Below, piece after piece: positions 25,352 through 34,105 of a stretch of DNA of 64,000 bases. The position numbers were made by a program, and so were the translations under genes. Numbering within the stretch: position 1 is the first letter of the stretch; every line of letters begins with the position of its first letter. Below the pieces are notes generated by a model, which saw only the letters and a program-made list of their open reading frames with translations, did not search any database and had not been told where the DNA came from. This stretch comes from Cyclobacteriaceae bacterium (lineage in GTDB: Bacteria > Bacteroidota > Bacteroidia > Cytophagales > Cyclobacteriaceae), in the NCBI GenBank assembly GCA_026003355.1, contig BPHC01000009.1, positions 1 to 64,000 on the forward strand, in the 5' to 3' direction.

Positions 25352-25385
25352 GCAATGCGGATTTAAGTGCCGGGCCTGCGCCCGA

Positions 25386-25625
25386 TTATTTCTTCACGTT
25401 TTGTTCCAGGTAGGAGATGGCCTGACCCACGGTTGAAATGTTTTCGGCCTGCTCGTCCGGAATGGAAATGTTGAATTCTTTTTCGAACTCCATGATCAGC
25501 TCAACGGTATCCAGCGAGTCTGCTCCCAGGTCGTTGGTAAAGCTGGCTTCGGGTGTAACCTCAGATTCTTCCACACCGAGTTTATCGATGATAATCTGCT
25601 TTACTTTTTGTGCAATTTCAGACAT
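25386..25625 (-). CDS. acpP: Acyl carrier protein
   Basis: This is a 79-residue acidic helical protein. The phosphopantetheine-attachment serine sits in [13 protein letters not shown] (about residue 37). The length and sequence [18 protein letters not shown] are typical of AcpP. It is first gene of the acpP-fabF-rnc cluster. Confidence 0.97.
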   Translation of the reverse strand: MSEIAQKVKQIIIDKLGVEESEVTPEASFTNDLGADSLDTVELIMEFEKEFNISIPDEQAENISTVGQAISYLEQNVKK

Positions 25626-25657
25626 GTTTTTGGATGTTTAGGGATTTAAATGCTGTG

Positions 25658-25690
25658 CAAAGAAAAAGATTTCGCGCAATATTGTCAAAC
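25658..25690 (-). promoter_or_regulatory. Probable acpP promoter
   Basis: On the minus strand TTTGACA (25690-25684) is followed, after a spacer within the Bacteroidota range, by TTTCTTTG (25665-25658), one mismatch from TAnnTTTG. The acpP ATG is about 33 bases further on. Confidence 0.45.
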
Positions 25691-25731
25691 TTTACGGTAA
25701 GGGCGCATACCGCCCCCCGTACCCTTAAGTT

Positions 25732-26154
25732 ATGAAGAAGTCGAAGCTGGTTGTTGAATATACCTTTGATTTTTCCTTAACCGGTATAGCCACCCCGGTA
25801 AATGGCTATAAACTGGCCTGGGCCATTAACCGGGTTACGGGTTTTCACCTGGTGCGCCTGCCCGATCTGGCGGTAGGTTTCCGGCCGATGGTGGAAAAAT
25901 TTTTTTTGCATTACGGGTATGAAACCCGCCTCAATCGTTTGAAACTGTTCAGGAACAGGGCCCTCGATGAAACCGGCCCGCGTTATCTGCTTGTGCCTGA
26001 ATTTCCTCGGTTTGATTTTATACTTTTGGCGCAGTCGAACGACCCCGCTTTTGCGCAGCAGATAACGGAACAGGTGCGCAGCCTGCCGTTTGTTGAGCTG
26101 GTAAAGCCGCTGGAGGTTAGTCGGTTAAAATCGAAAGTAAACTTTGTGATGTAA
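25732..26154 (+). CDS. IPExxxVDY family protein
   Basis: The 140-residue soluble protein carries the pattern LVPEFPRFDFILL at about 87-99, corresponding to the IPExxxVDY signature of a small conserved Bacteroidota family of unknown function. No signal peptide is seen. It is followed after 5 bases by pyruvate kinase, so the two are probably co-transcribed, an arrangement I recall from related genomes. Confidence 0.8.
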   Translation: MKKSKLVVEYTFDFSLTGIATPVNGYKLAWAINRVTGFHLVRLPDLAVGFRPMVEKFFLHYGYETRLNRLKLFRNRALDETGPRYLLVPEFPRFDFILLAQSNDPAFAQQITEQVRSLPFVELVKPLEVSRLKSKVNFVM

Positions 26155-26159
26155 TACGC

Positions 26160-27594
26160 ATGCTGAAAGAACGCGTTACCTACAACAAAACCAAAATCGT
26201 TGCCACCATTGGGCCGGCTTCCAGCTCGCCCGAGATGCTGCGGGCCCTGGTAAAGGAGGGTGTGGATGTGTTTCCGGCTTAACTTTTCGCACGGCACCCA
26301 TGCCGACCACCAGAAGGTGATTGATGCAGTCCGGCAGATAAACGATGAAATGGGCACCACCGTGGCCCTGTTGCTGGACCTGCAGGGTCCCAAAATCCGC
26401 ATTCAGGAAGTGCAGCCCAATGTTGAACTGGAAAGAGGCCAAACTTTTATTATTACCACCCGCGAGCTGGTGGGCAACAACGAAATTGCCAGCACATCCT
26501 ATAAAAATCTTCCCGTTGATGTTAAAAAAGGCGACATGGTGTTGGTTGATGACGGTAAGATTGAACTCAAGGTTACCGAAGTGCGCGATGTGGATGTTAT
26601 TACCGAAGTAATTCACGGCGGGCTATTGAAATCGCGCAAAGGCATTAACCTGCCGTTCACCAAAGTGTCGGTTCCTTCGCTTACGGAAAAAGATTTGCAG
26701 GACCTGGAGTTTGGATTAAAGAACAAGGTAGAGTGGGTAGCCCTTTCGTTTGTCCGCAAAGCGGCCGACATTAATTCCCTTCGCGATATTATTGACCGCA
26801 ACCAGTCAACCGCACGCATTGTGGCCAAGATTGAGAAGCCCGAAGCGCTGAGCAATATTGACGAGATTATTGCCGCCACCGATGCGGTAATGGTGGCACG
26901 TGGCGACCTGGGTGTTGAAATATGGCTGGAAGAAGTACCCATGGTGCAGAAAATGATAGTTGAAAAATGCAATAAAGCCGCCAAGCCGGTGATAGTGGCT
27001 ACCCAGATGATGGAGAGCATGATTGAAAACCCGCGCCCTACCCGTGCCGAAACCAACGATGTGGCCAATGCCGTAATGGATGGTGCCGATGCCGTGATGC
27101 TCTCGGCCGAAACAGCAGCCGGAAAATATCCCATTGAAGTGGTGCGCAGCATGGTGCGTACCATCGCTTCGGTCGAGAAACACGACAGCCTGTATTATCG
27201 CTTTCGTGAGGTAGACCCCAAATCGCCCATCTTCATCAACGACAGCCTGGTGCTGGCGGCATGCAAGCTGGCCAAAGATGTGGGCGCCAAGGCTATTGTG
27301 GGTATGACAGCCACCGGATACACGGCATTTAAGTCGGCTTCGCACCGGCCCAATACCAATATATTTGTGTTTACGGGCAACAAATGGCTCATTAATACCA
27401 TAAACCTGGTGTGGGGTGCCCGTGCCTATCATTACGATAAACATACTTCCACCGATGAAACGGTGGCCGATGTGGAAAGGATTTTAAAGCAGGAAGGGCA
27501 TGTACAGCCCGGAGATATTTTCATTGTGCTGGCATCCATGCCCATTCAGGAGCGGCAGCGCACCAATACCCTGCGCATTAATGTGGTGAAATAG
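26160..27594 (+). CDS. pyk: Pyruvate kinase (frame-disrupted near start)
   Basis: The enzyme converts phosphoenolpyruvate and ADP to pyruvate and ATP. The start MLKERVTYNKTKIVATIGPASSS is canonical but the frame breaks at T3 (26271-26273): GVDVF is followed by a stop one frame too early, while removing one T gives GVDVFRLNFSHGTHAD. The rest is intact, with VAKIEKPEAL, IDEIIAATDAVMVARGDLGVE (Mg/PEP site), VIVATQMMESMIENPRPTRAE and a C-terminal domain to RINVVK. Length is about 477 residues, as expected. The enzyme is needed for glycolysis, so the break is very likely a sequencing error. Confidence 0.92.
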
Positions 27595-27598
27595 GCCG

Positions 27599-29140
27599 TT
27601 AAGGTTTTGGCTCAGCCAGTATGGTGCGGCTGCGGTCGGCAATTACCAGGCCGGGCGCATCGCCCTTTCGTTTGCGTACATATTTTTTTTCGGTAACCAT
27701 TACCGGACACAGGCTCTCGGTTTTACGCTTCGAATACCATGCTGCAAGCTGGGCTGCGCGCTCAATAACTTCTTTCGGAAAGGGTTTACCGGGGAGGTGC
27801 CGTACAATAACATGCGAGCCCGGCACATCACGGGCGTGCAGCCACAGATCGTTTTTGTGCGCGTGTTTCAACGTAAGTTCATCATTATCTTTTGCCGTGC
27901 GCCCTATGCGAATGGTAAATCCGTTGAAAACAATTTCATGATAGGGCAGGCGGGCCGGACTGGTACCCGACACATGTTGCTTTAGCCTTGCGCTGAACAG
28001 CCGCAACGCTTCAGGTTGCGAAATCTGGCTGAGTTCCTGAAGCAGCCTGGCGAGTTGCCCGTGCCTGGAAGACAGGCCGGCAATCCTTTCTTCCAGTTTT
28101 TGTATTTCAATAAGCCGGTTGCGCGACTTGCGGTAATACACTTCGGCATTCTTCTGCGGACTTAGTTCGGGTTTTAAACGAATAGCCACCGGCTCACCTG
28201 TTTCAAAGTCTCTTATCACAATTTCTGTGCTGCCGGGGGGCACCCTGTGCAGGTTGGCCATGAGCAAATCGGCATACTTGCGGTAAGCATCCTGTTGCTG
28301 CAGTTCATGCAGCGAATTTCTGGCTTGTTCCAGGCGCCTTAGGGTAGCAGCCAACTCACTTTTTAAATGGCTTTCGGCCTTAAGGCGGGTGCGGTTAAAG
28401 GTGTATTCCGCCAGCCATTTGCCGTGAAAGACGGTAAGGGCCCGGACCGCGGAGGCAAAGGTTAGGGTTGTGGTTTCATTGAGCAAGGTAAACCGGACGC
28501 CCTGCTTACTGCCTGCAATGCCAAAGCCGGGATTATTTAGCCGGTCAAGCACTTCGCTGAACAGCAGCCACTTTTCGTTATTGGATTTTTCTTCAAAACC
28601 TTTGGCCTGCAAATACTGCCAAACCGCCTTATCGAATGTTACGAAATAGCGTGCGGGATTATGCAGGTTTTGAAAGAAAGCTTCACGGGTATAGGCAATG
28701 TCTTTGCGCAGCTTTTCAACACTCAAATCCAGATCGGTTGTAAGTTGCTTTTTAAAAAGGTCTTTCACCCGTCCATTTTCAATCCACAGAATATTGCTGC
28801 GGTTGCCGTGCATTTTAAAAAGCAGCTGGTCGCCCGAAGCAAGTAACAGGTAAAAACTCCGGTCGTTTTCAATAGTAACAACATCGTCAATGCGCCTGCC
28901 AATGGCCGGTTCGAATAAATCGATGGTATTTTTGCCGGCCCGGTGAAAGCTTTCGGGAAAGCTCAGGCAGCTGAATGCGGGCCATAACAGGGCACGGATA
29001 AAAAAGGTTTTGCCGGCGGTTTCGATTTGCAGGACGAGCTCATCTTTTTGCTGGCTAAAGCACTGGCTTATTACCCCGCCGCGCAGGCAGGAGCGGAGTT
29101 CTTCGGCCAGGATTCTGAATAAAAAGTAGCTGTTGTGCAT
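27599..29140 (-). CDS. NFACT-family protein (RqcH/Rqc2-like)
   Basis: The 513-residue protein has an NFACT-N region, a central coiled coil (ARNSLHELQQQDAYRKYADL...) and the NFACT-R domain with NDLWLHARDVPGSHVIVRH near residue 430. Members bind stalled 50S subunits with peptidyl-tRNA and help C-terminal alanine tailing. Some Gram-positive forms were named fibronectin-binding. It converges with pyk with only 4 bases between their ends. The name RqcH is by family analogy. Confidence 0.85.
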   Translation of the reverse strand: MHNSYFLFRILAEELRSCLRGGVISQCFSQQKDELVLQIETAGKTFFIRALLWPAFSCLSFPESFHRAGKNTIDLFEPAIGRRIDDVVTIENDRSFYLLLASGDQLLFKMHGNRSNILWIENGRVKDLFKKQLTTDLDLSVEKLRKDIAYTREAFFQNLHNPARYFVTFDKAVWQYLQAKGFEEKSNNEKWLLFSEVLDRLNNPGFGIAGSKQGVRFTLLNETTTLTFASAVRALTVFHGKWLAEYTFNRTRLKAESHLKSELAATLRRLEQARNSLHELQQQDAYRKYADLLMANLHRVPPGSTEIVIRDFETGEPVAIRLKPELSPQKNAEVYYRKSRNRLIEIQKLEERIAGLSSRHGQLARLLQELSQISQPEALRLFSARLKQHVSGTSPARLPYHEIVFNGFTIRIGRTAKDNDELTLKHAHKNDLWLHARDVPGSHVIVRHLPGKPFPKEVIERAAQLAAWYSKRKTESLCPVMVTEKKYVRKRKGDAPGLVIADRSRTILAEPKP

Positions 29141-29182
29141 GGTGCTGCGGCAAAGTACAAATTTGCTGTAAACCCTGCTGAA

Positions 29183-29980
29183 TTACAGGGTTATGCACAG
29201 GCCGTCCCACGCCAGCTCAATACCGGGCGGCAGTTCTTTTTCGACTTCGCGGTGCAGGCCCAGCTTGTGGCTGATGTGCGTAAAGTAGGTTTTGCCGGCA
29301 CCAATAAGCTGTGCCATGTGTATGGCTTCGCTCAGGTTAAAATGCGAGATGTGTGGCTCGCGCTGCAGGGCATTCAGTACCAGGCATTGCAGGCCTTTTA
29401 ATTGATTAAGGGTTTCGTTGGGAATGCTATTTGCATCGGTAATGTAGGCCAGGCTGCCTATACGAAAGCCTAATACCGGTAAACGGTGGTGAAATACCGG
29501 CAGGGGAATGATTTCAAGCGACCCGATGGCAAACGGTTGCGTTTCGATGACCCTGAGTTCAATGCGCGGCAGACCCGGATAATTGTTCGGTCCGAAAATA
29601 TAGGCAAAGTCCTGTTGCAGTTGCTGCAGGGCAGAGGCGCTGCCGTAAACAGGTATGCTGGTATTTTGCCTGAAATTATAGGCGCGTACATCGTCCAGGC
29701 CGGCAGTATGGTCGCGATGGGCGTGGGTTAAGAGCACCGCATGAAGGGTGTCTATGTTTTCGCGCAGCATTTGCTGGCGAAAGTCGGGGCCGGTGTCAAT
29801 TACCAGGCTGAGGTTTTGATGCCGGATATGGAGCGAGGTTCGCAGGCGCTTGTCGCGGTAATCGGCAGACGAACACACCTCACAATCGCACCCTATTACG
29901 GGTACTCCCTGAGAAGTGCCGGTGCCGAGAAAAGTAATATTCAAGGGTTGCTTACGGTTTTTTCTCCTGTGCAGCTGCAC
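29183..29980 (-). CDS. MBL-fold hydrolase, PhnP-like
   Basis: The 265-residue enzyme carries GTGTSQGVPVIGCDCEVC at the N-terminus and the metal motif LTHAHRDHTAGLDD (HxHxDH). Later His/Asp ligands are in PLPVFHHRLPVLGF and YITDANSIP. It resembles PhnP/RNase Z-type phosphodiesterases, and its N-terminal CxC pair fits the PhnP-type zinc-binding cysteines. Its substrate cannot be told. No phn genes are present, so a role in phosphonate use is not supported. Confidence 0.8.
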   Translation of the reverse strand: MQLHRRKNRKQPLNITFLGTGTSQGVPVIGCDCEVCSSADYRDKRLRTSLHIRHQNLSLVIDTGPDFRQQMLRENIDTLHAVLLTHAHRDHTAGLDDVRAYNFRQNTSIPVYGSASALQQLQQDFAYIFGPNNYPGLPRIELRVIETQPFAIGSLEIIPLPVFHHRLPVLGFRIGSLAYITDANSIPNETLNQLKGLQCLVLNALQREPHISHFNLSEAIHMAQLIGAGKTYFTHISHKLGLHREVEKELPPGIELAWDGLCITL

Positions 29981-30016
29981 AGGGGATTTAAAAATACAAA
30001 GGAATAATTCAAGCGG

Positions 30017-30286
30017 CTAAGCTTTGGTTTCGGTCTGAAACAACTCTTCGTACAGCCTGCGGCTTTTTTCAGAAAAGCGCTCCGTGTTGAGTTCAACAGT
30101 CTTTAGTATTTCAAGTATGGCGTTTATTTTTCCTTCGGTAGTATAAAATTTGTTAATCACTATTATTTTTTGTTCGCGCAGCAGGCAGTGGCCGGATTTG
30201 AAATTTCCCTTTTCATATCGCAGGGTGTAATCCGACTCGGCAATCATGTCTTCCAGTTTTGTAAGAAAGGTAGTGGTGTATTTCAT
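30017..30286 (-). CDS. Conserved small Bacteroidota protein, unknown function
   Basis: The 89-residue soluble protein (MKYTTTFLTKLEDMIAESDYTLRYEKGNFKSG...) has one hydrophobic beta-rich centre (CLLREQKIIVINKF) and a helical end. I recall similar short proteins near MBL hydrolases in Bacteroidota but cannot give a family number. No motif suggests an activity. It lies 36 bases upstream of the MBL gene in the same direction. Confidence 0.6.
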   Translation of the reverse strand: MKYTTTFLTKLEDMIAESDYTLRYEKGNFKSGHCLLREQKIIVINKFYTTEGKINAILEILKTVELNTERFSEKSRRLYEELFQTETKA

Positions 30287-30358
30287 GGCTTTCTGCTTAC
30301 CCGGTGCGAAGATAGGTTAATTTGCTTTCCTGCCATAGCAGATAAATGCCGGTTGCGG

Positions 30359-30366
30359 TACTTTTG
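30359..30366 (+). promoter_or_regulatory. TAnnTTTG core 4 bases before the miaA start
   Basis: The sequence TACTTTTG matches the -7 element exactly and ends 4 bases before the GTG start at 30371. Transcription would begin at or next to the start codon, suggesting a leaderless mRNA. No -33 element was found. Confidence 0.45.
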
Positions 30367-30370
30367 TACC

Positions 30371-31309
30371 GTGAAGGATAATTCCCGACAGCTTATTGTG
30401 GTGCTGGGGCCAACAGCATCGGGTAAAACGCAGGTGGCAGCCAACCTGGCTACGCGTTTTGGTACCGAAGTAATTTCGGCCGATTCGCGGCAGTTTTACC
30501 GCGAGCTGAACATTGGCGTAGCGCGCCCTCCGGCCAGCGTACTGCAGCAGGTTACTCACCATTTTATTGCTTCGCACACTATCCATAAGCCGCTCAATGC
30601 CGCACAATATGCCGAAGAGGCCCATGCCCTCCTCATCACGCTGTTTACCCGGCACCATAAGGTGGTTGTATGCGGAGGCTCAGGGTTGTATATCAAAGCC
30701 CTGCTTGAGGGTTTTGATGATATTCCCGAAATACCGCACCACATACGCAAAGAAATTCAGGAGGAATACCACAACAAAGGCCTGACCTGGCTGCAGCAGG
30801 AACTGGCCGTGCATGATGCCGAAGCATGGTTACATATTGATCGCAACAACCCCCGGCGCCTGATGCGGGCGCTGGAAGTAAAACGGTACACGGGCAAGTC
30901 TATCCGGCATTTTCAGCAGGGTAAAAAGAAAAACCTGCCCTGGCAGGTAAACCTGCCTCTGCAGGTAAACCTGCCCTGGCAGGTAAAGAAAATTGCGCTC
31001 GACTGGCCCCGTGATGTATTGTACCACCGCATTAACCAGCGCGTGCTGGATATGGTAAATAATGGGTTGTTCGGTGAGGCCGAAAGGCTGTATCCGCATC
31101 GCCACCTAAGTCCTTTGCAGACTGTGGGTTATGAAGAGATATTTGCCTTCATGGATGGACTTATAAGCAGGGAAAGAGCCATAGAACTCATTCAGCGGAA
31201 TACGCGCAGGTATGCCAAACGGCAGCTTACCTGGTTCAGAAAAGACGCAGAAATTCATTGGGTGCACCCGGACAGCCCGGAAAGGATATTTGAGATAGCC
31301 GGTGCATAG
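30371..31309 (+). CDS. miaA: tRNA dimethylallyltransferase with in-frame repeat insert
   Basis: The enzyme adds dimethylallyl to A37 of tRNAs that read UNN codons. Visible motifs are the P-loop LGPTASGKT (residues 10-18), ISADSRQFYRELNIG, CGGSGLYIKALLEG and NTRRYAKRQLTWFRKD. The product is 312 residues from GTG 30371; a longer frame upstream to 30170 has no homology to MiaA and is rejected. Residues about 188-205 are three tandem copies of NLP(W/L)QV encoded by an 18-bp palindrome-like repeat, placed in the variable loop before IALDWPRDVLYHRIN. The repeat keeps the frame and probably does not harm the enzyme. Confidence 0.93.
   Translation: MKDNSRQLIVVLGPTASGKTQVAANLATRFGTEVISADSRQFYRELNIGVARPPASVLQQVTHHFIASHTIHKPLNAAQYAEEAHALLITLFTRHHKVVVCGGSGLYIKALLEGFDDIPEIPHHIRKEIQEEYHNKGLTWLQQELAVHDAEAWLHIDRNNPRRLMRALEVKRYTGKSIRHFQQGKKKNLPWQVNLPLQVNLPWQVKKIALDWPRDVLYHRINQRVLDMVNNGLFGEAERLYPHRHLSPLQTVGYEEIFAFMDGLISRERAIELIQRNTRRYAKRQLTWFRKDAEIHWVHPDSPERIFEIAGA
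30933..30984. repeat. Three tandem 18-bp palindromic units inside miaA
   Basis: The units start at 30933, 30951 and 30969. Copies 1 and 3 are ACCTGCCCTGGCAGGT, a near-perfect palindrome; copy 2 is ACCTGCCTCTGCAGGT. Each is separated by AA, so the period is 18 bp and the reading frame stays open. This is a palindromic element tolerated inside a protein gene, like Rickettsia palindromic elements in concept; no relation is claimed. Confidence 0.85.
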
Positions 31310-31338
31310 AACAGGGTATTCAAATCGGGGGGTTAACC

Positions 31339-31346
31339 TATCTTTG
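31339..31346 (+). promoter_or_regulatory. TAnnTTTG core 5 bases before a glycosyltransferase start
   Basis: TATCTTTG matches the -7 element and ends 5 bases before ATG 31352, suggesting a leaderless or very short leader mRNA for the polysaccharide genes that follow. Confidence 0.4.
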
Positions 31347-31351
31347 CCGCA

Positions 31352-32617
31352 ATGAACAAAAAATTGCTGGTTGTAACCTATTACTGGCCTCCCAGTGCCG
31401 GCAGCGGGGTGCAGCGGTGGCTTAAGTTTGTGAAGTATCTGCCCGAGTTTGGCTGGATGCCTTACGTGTGCACACCGCAAAATCCTGCGTTTGACCTTCG
31501 CGATGAAACGTTGCTGAAAGATGTACCTCCGGCAGCTGAAGTGCTGCACCTTCCTATTTCGGAGCCCCACCGGATGTTTAGCCGATTAACGAAAAATAAA
31601 CCAGGGGTTTTTCCATCTGAAAAAAAATCTTTAACTGCATCGCTGCTGGCGTTTATGCGGGGTAATTTTTTTGTTCCCGACCCGCGCATAGGCTGGGTGC
31701 GTCCTGCAGTTGGTTTTCTTGAAGATTTTATCCGGCATGAAAAAATATCTCACCTCATTACTACCGGTCCGCCGCATTCCATGCACCTCATTGGCCTGCG
31801 TTTAAAAAAAAGAATTCCCTCGCTTTGCTGGGTAGCCGATTTTCGCGACCCCTGGAGCGAGTGGCATTTGCTGGATGAACTGAAAGTAACCGCGCCTGTG
31901 CGCTGGCTGCATCAGCGCATGGAAAAAATGGTGCTGGCGCAGGCCGACAAGGTACTTACTGTAACACCCTATTTATCAAAAAGATTTGAAACTTTGGGTG
32001 GCCGGTCTGTAACATGTATTACCAACGGGTATGATGATGACGATGGCTGGAACATGCCCTACGTGCGGACGAAGCATTTTACCATCCGGCACACTGGCCT
32101 GCTGCGCGATGCCTGGCCCTTTATGGAAGCGGTAAAGCAGGCGGCATTAGTAAATGATGAATTCAGGCGGGATGTACGCGTGGAATTTACGGGGGTAGTG
32201 CATGCCGGCTTCCGGCAGCAGGCCGAAGCTGATGATGTACTGAGGTCGCTTACCTCGTTTGTTCCTTATGTTCCCCACAACACCCTGCCCGCATTGTACG
32301 CCCAAACCGATGTGCTGCTGCTGATTATACCCAATGTGCCCCTCGCCAGGGGATATTTGCCGGGAAAATTGTTTGAATACCTGGCATCTAAACGGCCGGT
32401 TATTGGTTTGGGGCCGGAGGATGGCGATGCTGCTGCAGTGCTGAGGCAAGCCGGCGCAGGACAAATGGCCGGCTGGACAAATACCGGAAAAATAAAACAG
32501 TTACTGCTAATGTATTTTGACCTGTGGAAACAAGGAGAGAGCCTCACCACGGCAGGCGCTCCCGGGTTTAGCCGCAGACAACTTACCTTTAACCTGGCAC
32601 AACTACTGGAACAATAA
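31352..32617 (+). CDS. GT4-like glycosyltransferase
   Basis: The 421-residue protein has the N-terminal GT-B pattern of sugar transferases (LLVVTYYWPPSAGSGVQRWLKFVKYLPEFGW) and a C-terminal nucleotide-sugar site region (PLARGYLPGKLFEYLASKRPVIGLG). It is first of a three-gene rightward group with a flippase (17 bases on) and another GT4 enzyme, so it probably builds an exported polysaccharide or O-antigen unit. The sugar and acceptor cannot be deduced. Confidence 0.8.
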   Translation: MNKKLLVVTYYWPPSAGSGVQRWLKFVKYLPEFGWMPYVCTPQNPAFDLRDETLLKDVPPAAEVLHLPISEPHRMFSRLTKNKPGVFPSEKKSLTASLLAFMRGNFFVPDPRIGWVRPAVGFLEDFIRHEKISHLITTGPPHSMHLIGLRLKKRIPSLCWVADFRDPWSEWHLLDELKVTAPVRWLHQRMEKMVLAQADKVLTVTPYLSKRFETLGGRSVTCITNGYDDDDGWNMPYVRTKHFTIRHTGLLRDAWPFMEAVKQAALVNDEFRRDVRVEFTGVVHAGFRQQAEADDVLRSLTSFVPYVPHNTLPALYAQTDVLLLIIPNVPLARGYLPGKLFEYLASKRPVIGLGPEDGDAAAVLRQAGAGQMAGWTNTGKIKQLLLMYFDLWKQGESLTTAGAPGFSRRQLTFNLAQLLEQ

Positions 32618-32634
32618 TTTGAAGTATCGTAATT

Positions 32635-34092
32635 GTGATTTCGCGAAAGTTTATTGCCAACTCAGTTATTTACACTTTTTCCGGGGCTTTGCCTTTAGCC
32701 AGCGCCGTGGTGCTGCTGCCGTTTTATGTGGCACATCTTTCAAATGAAAAATACGGTGCGCTGGCTATTGTTTATGCGGCTTCCATGCTGGCTCAGCTGG
32801 TGGCGGGTTTTAGCTTCGACAGCAGCCTGTATGTGCACTATCATGAGTGGCGAAAGGAGCCGGGGCGGCTTGTTGCGCTGGTGCGAACGGCCTTTCTGGT
32901 AGTGGTATGTACAGGGTGTGCCATTGTGCTGCTGTCGGCCCTTGCGGGCGATTATCTGCTGCAGGCATGGGTGCAGACTTCTTCCTTTTCATTTTATCCC
33001 TATGGCCTTATGGGTGTGGCCATGGGTGCTTTACAGGCGGTTTTTAAATTGCATACCATCATTTTGCAAATACGCGAAAAGGCCGAAACCTATTTCTGGA
33101 GCAACGCGCTGTTCTTCTTCATCACTACCGTAGGTACAATTTTCGGTCTGTATTGGTTTCCTGATTCTCTTGCAGGCCCGGTAGGAGCCCGCCTGCTGGG
33201 AGCGCTGCTGCTTGCGGGTTGGTCGGTAATGCGGGTAGTCCGTGAATTTGGTTTGCCCGATTTTCGGTCGGTGCGCATGCTGCCCTGGAAGTATAACCTC
33301 AGCACGTTTGGGTATCAGGTTGCCAATTGGGCGGTAAACTACCTCGACCGCTTCCTTATTCTGGCATTTATGCCTGTGGCGGCTGTGGGTTCTGTGGGGG
33401 TTTATGAGTTTGCCATTAAGTGCCTTATTCCGCTGGAGTTGCTGCTCAATGGGCTTCAGGCTTCGCTGAGCCCGCGGGTGGTAAAGCTGTTGTCAGAGCA
33501 ACCGGCAGGCTCCACACCCGAAATGAATCGATATTTCTACGGCTTGCTTGCGGTTATGATGCTGGCCATAAGTGCCATGTTGCTGGTGCTTCCGCCGGCC
33601 TTTATGTTGCTGGTACATAAACCGGGCTACAAACAGGCTCTTGATTATGTTCCCTATATGGCCGTATTGTATTTGTTCCGGTCGTGGCGGTTGTTCTTTG
33701 CCATTCCGCTTTCTGCCCTGAAAAAAACAGGCCGGCTGGCGTTTATTACCCTTGTTGTGGCGGCTGTTAAAGCGGGCGGTATTGCTTTTTTGCTGCCCCG
33801 ATATGAACTGTACGGCGTTGTTGCCGCTGCATTTGCCGCCGGTATGGCAGAACTGGTGTTACTTTGGGTTGTACTGCGGCCGGTTTTTAATCTGCAGTTC
33901 AATTATGTTAAACTGCTGCTGGCGCCGCATGCTTTTGGAACGGCTGCCGTAATACTTTATGCCTTCGGGATTTTTGAAGTGTGGTGGCACGCCGCCGGTG
34001 CAACGGTGCTGCTGGCAGTTGTGCTGCTGGCTGCTGCTTACCGCAGAGAGTGGCACCTGCTTGCGGGGCAGTTTCACAGAAAATTTTTGTAA
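32635..34092 (+). CDS. Polysaccharide flippase (Wzx/MATE-like)
   Basis: The 485-residue protein has about 12-14 transmembrane helices from ANSVIYTFSGALPLASAVVLLPFYV onward. It matches the MVF/PST polysaccharide exporter pattern (NWAVNYLDRFLILAFMPVAAVGSVGVYEFA). It would flip lipid-linked sugar units across the inner membrane. The start is GTG 32635. It lies between two GT4 genes, supporting a role in surface-polysaccharide synthesis. The Wzx name is not given, since the repeat unit and polymerase are not seen. Confidence 0.8.
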   Translation: MISRKFIANSVIYTFSGALPLASAVVLLPFYVAHLSNEKYGALAIVYAASMLAQLVAGFSFDSSLYVHYHEWRKEPGRLVALVRTAFLVVVCTGCAIVLLSALAGDYLLQAWVQTSSFSFYPYGLMGVAMGALQAVFKLHTIILQIREKAETYFWSNALFFFITTVGTIFGLYWFPDSLAGPVGARLLGALLLAGWSVMRVVREFGLPDFRSVRMLPWKYNLSTFGYQVANWAVNYLDRFLILAFMPVAAVGSVGVYEFAIKCLIPLELLLNGLQASLSPRVVKLLSEQPAGSTPEMNRYFYGLLAVMMLAISAMLLVLPPAFMLLVHKPGYKQALDYVPYMAVLYLFRSWRLFFAIPLSALKKTGRLAFITLVVAAVKAGGIAFLLPRYELYGVVAAAFAAGMAELVLLWVVLRPVFNLQFNYVKLLLAPHAFGTAAVILYAFGIFEVWWHAAGATVLLAVVLLAAAYRREWHLLAGQFHRKFL

Positions 34093-34105
34093 AAGATTTG
34101 CGAAT

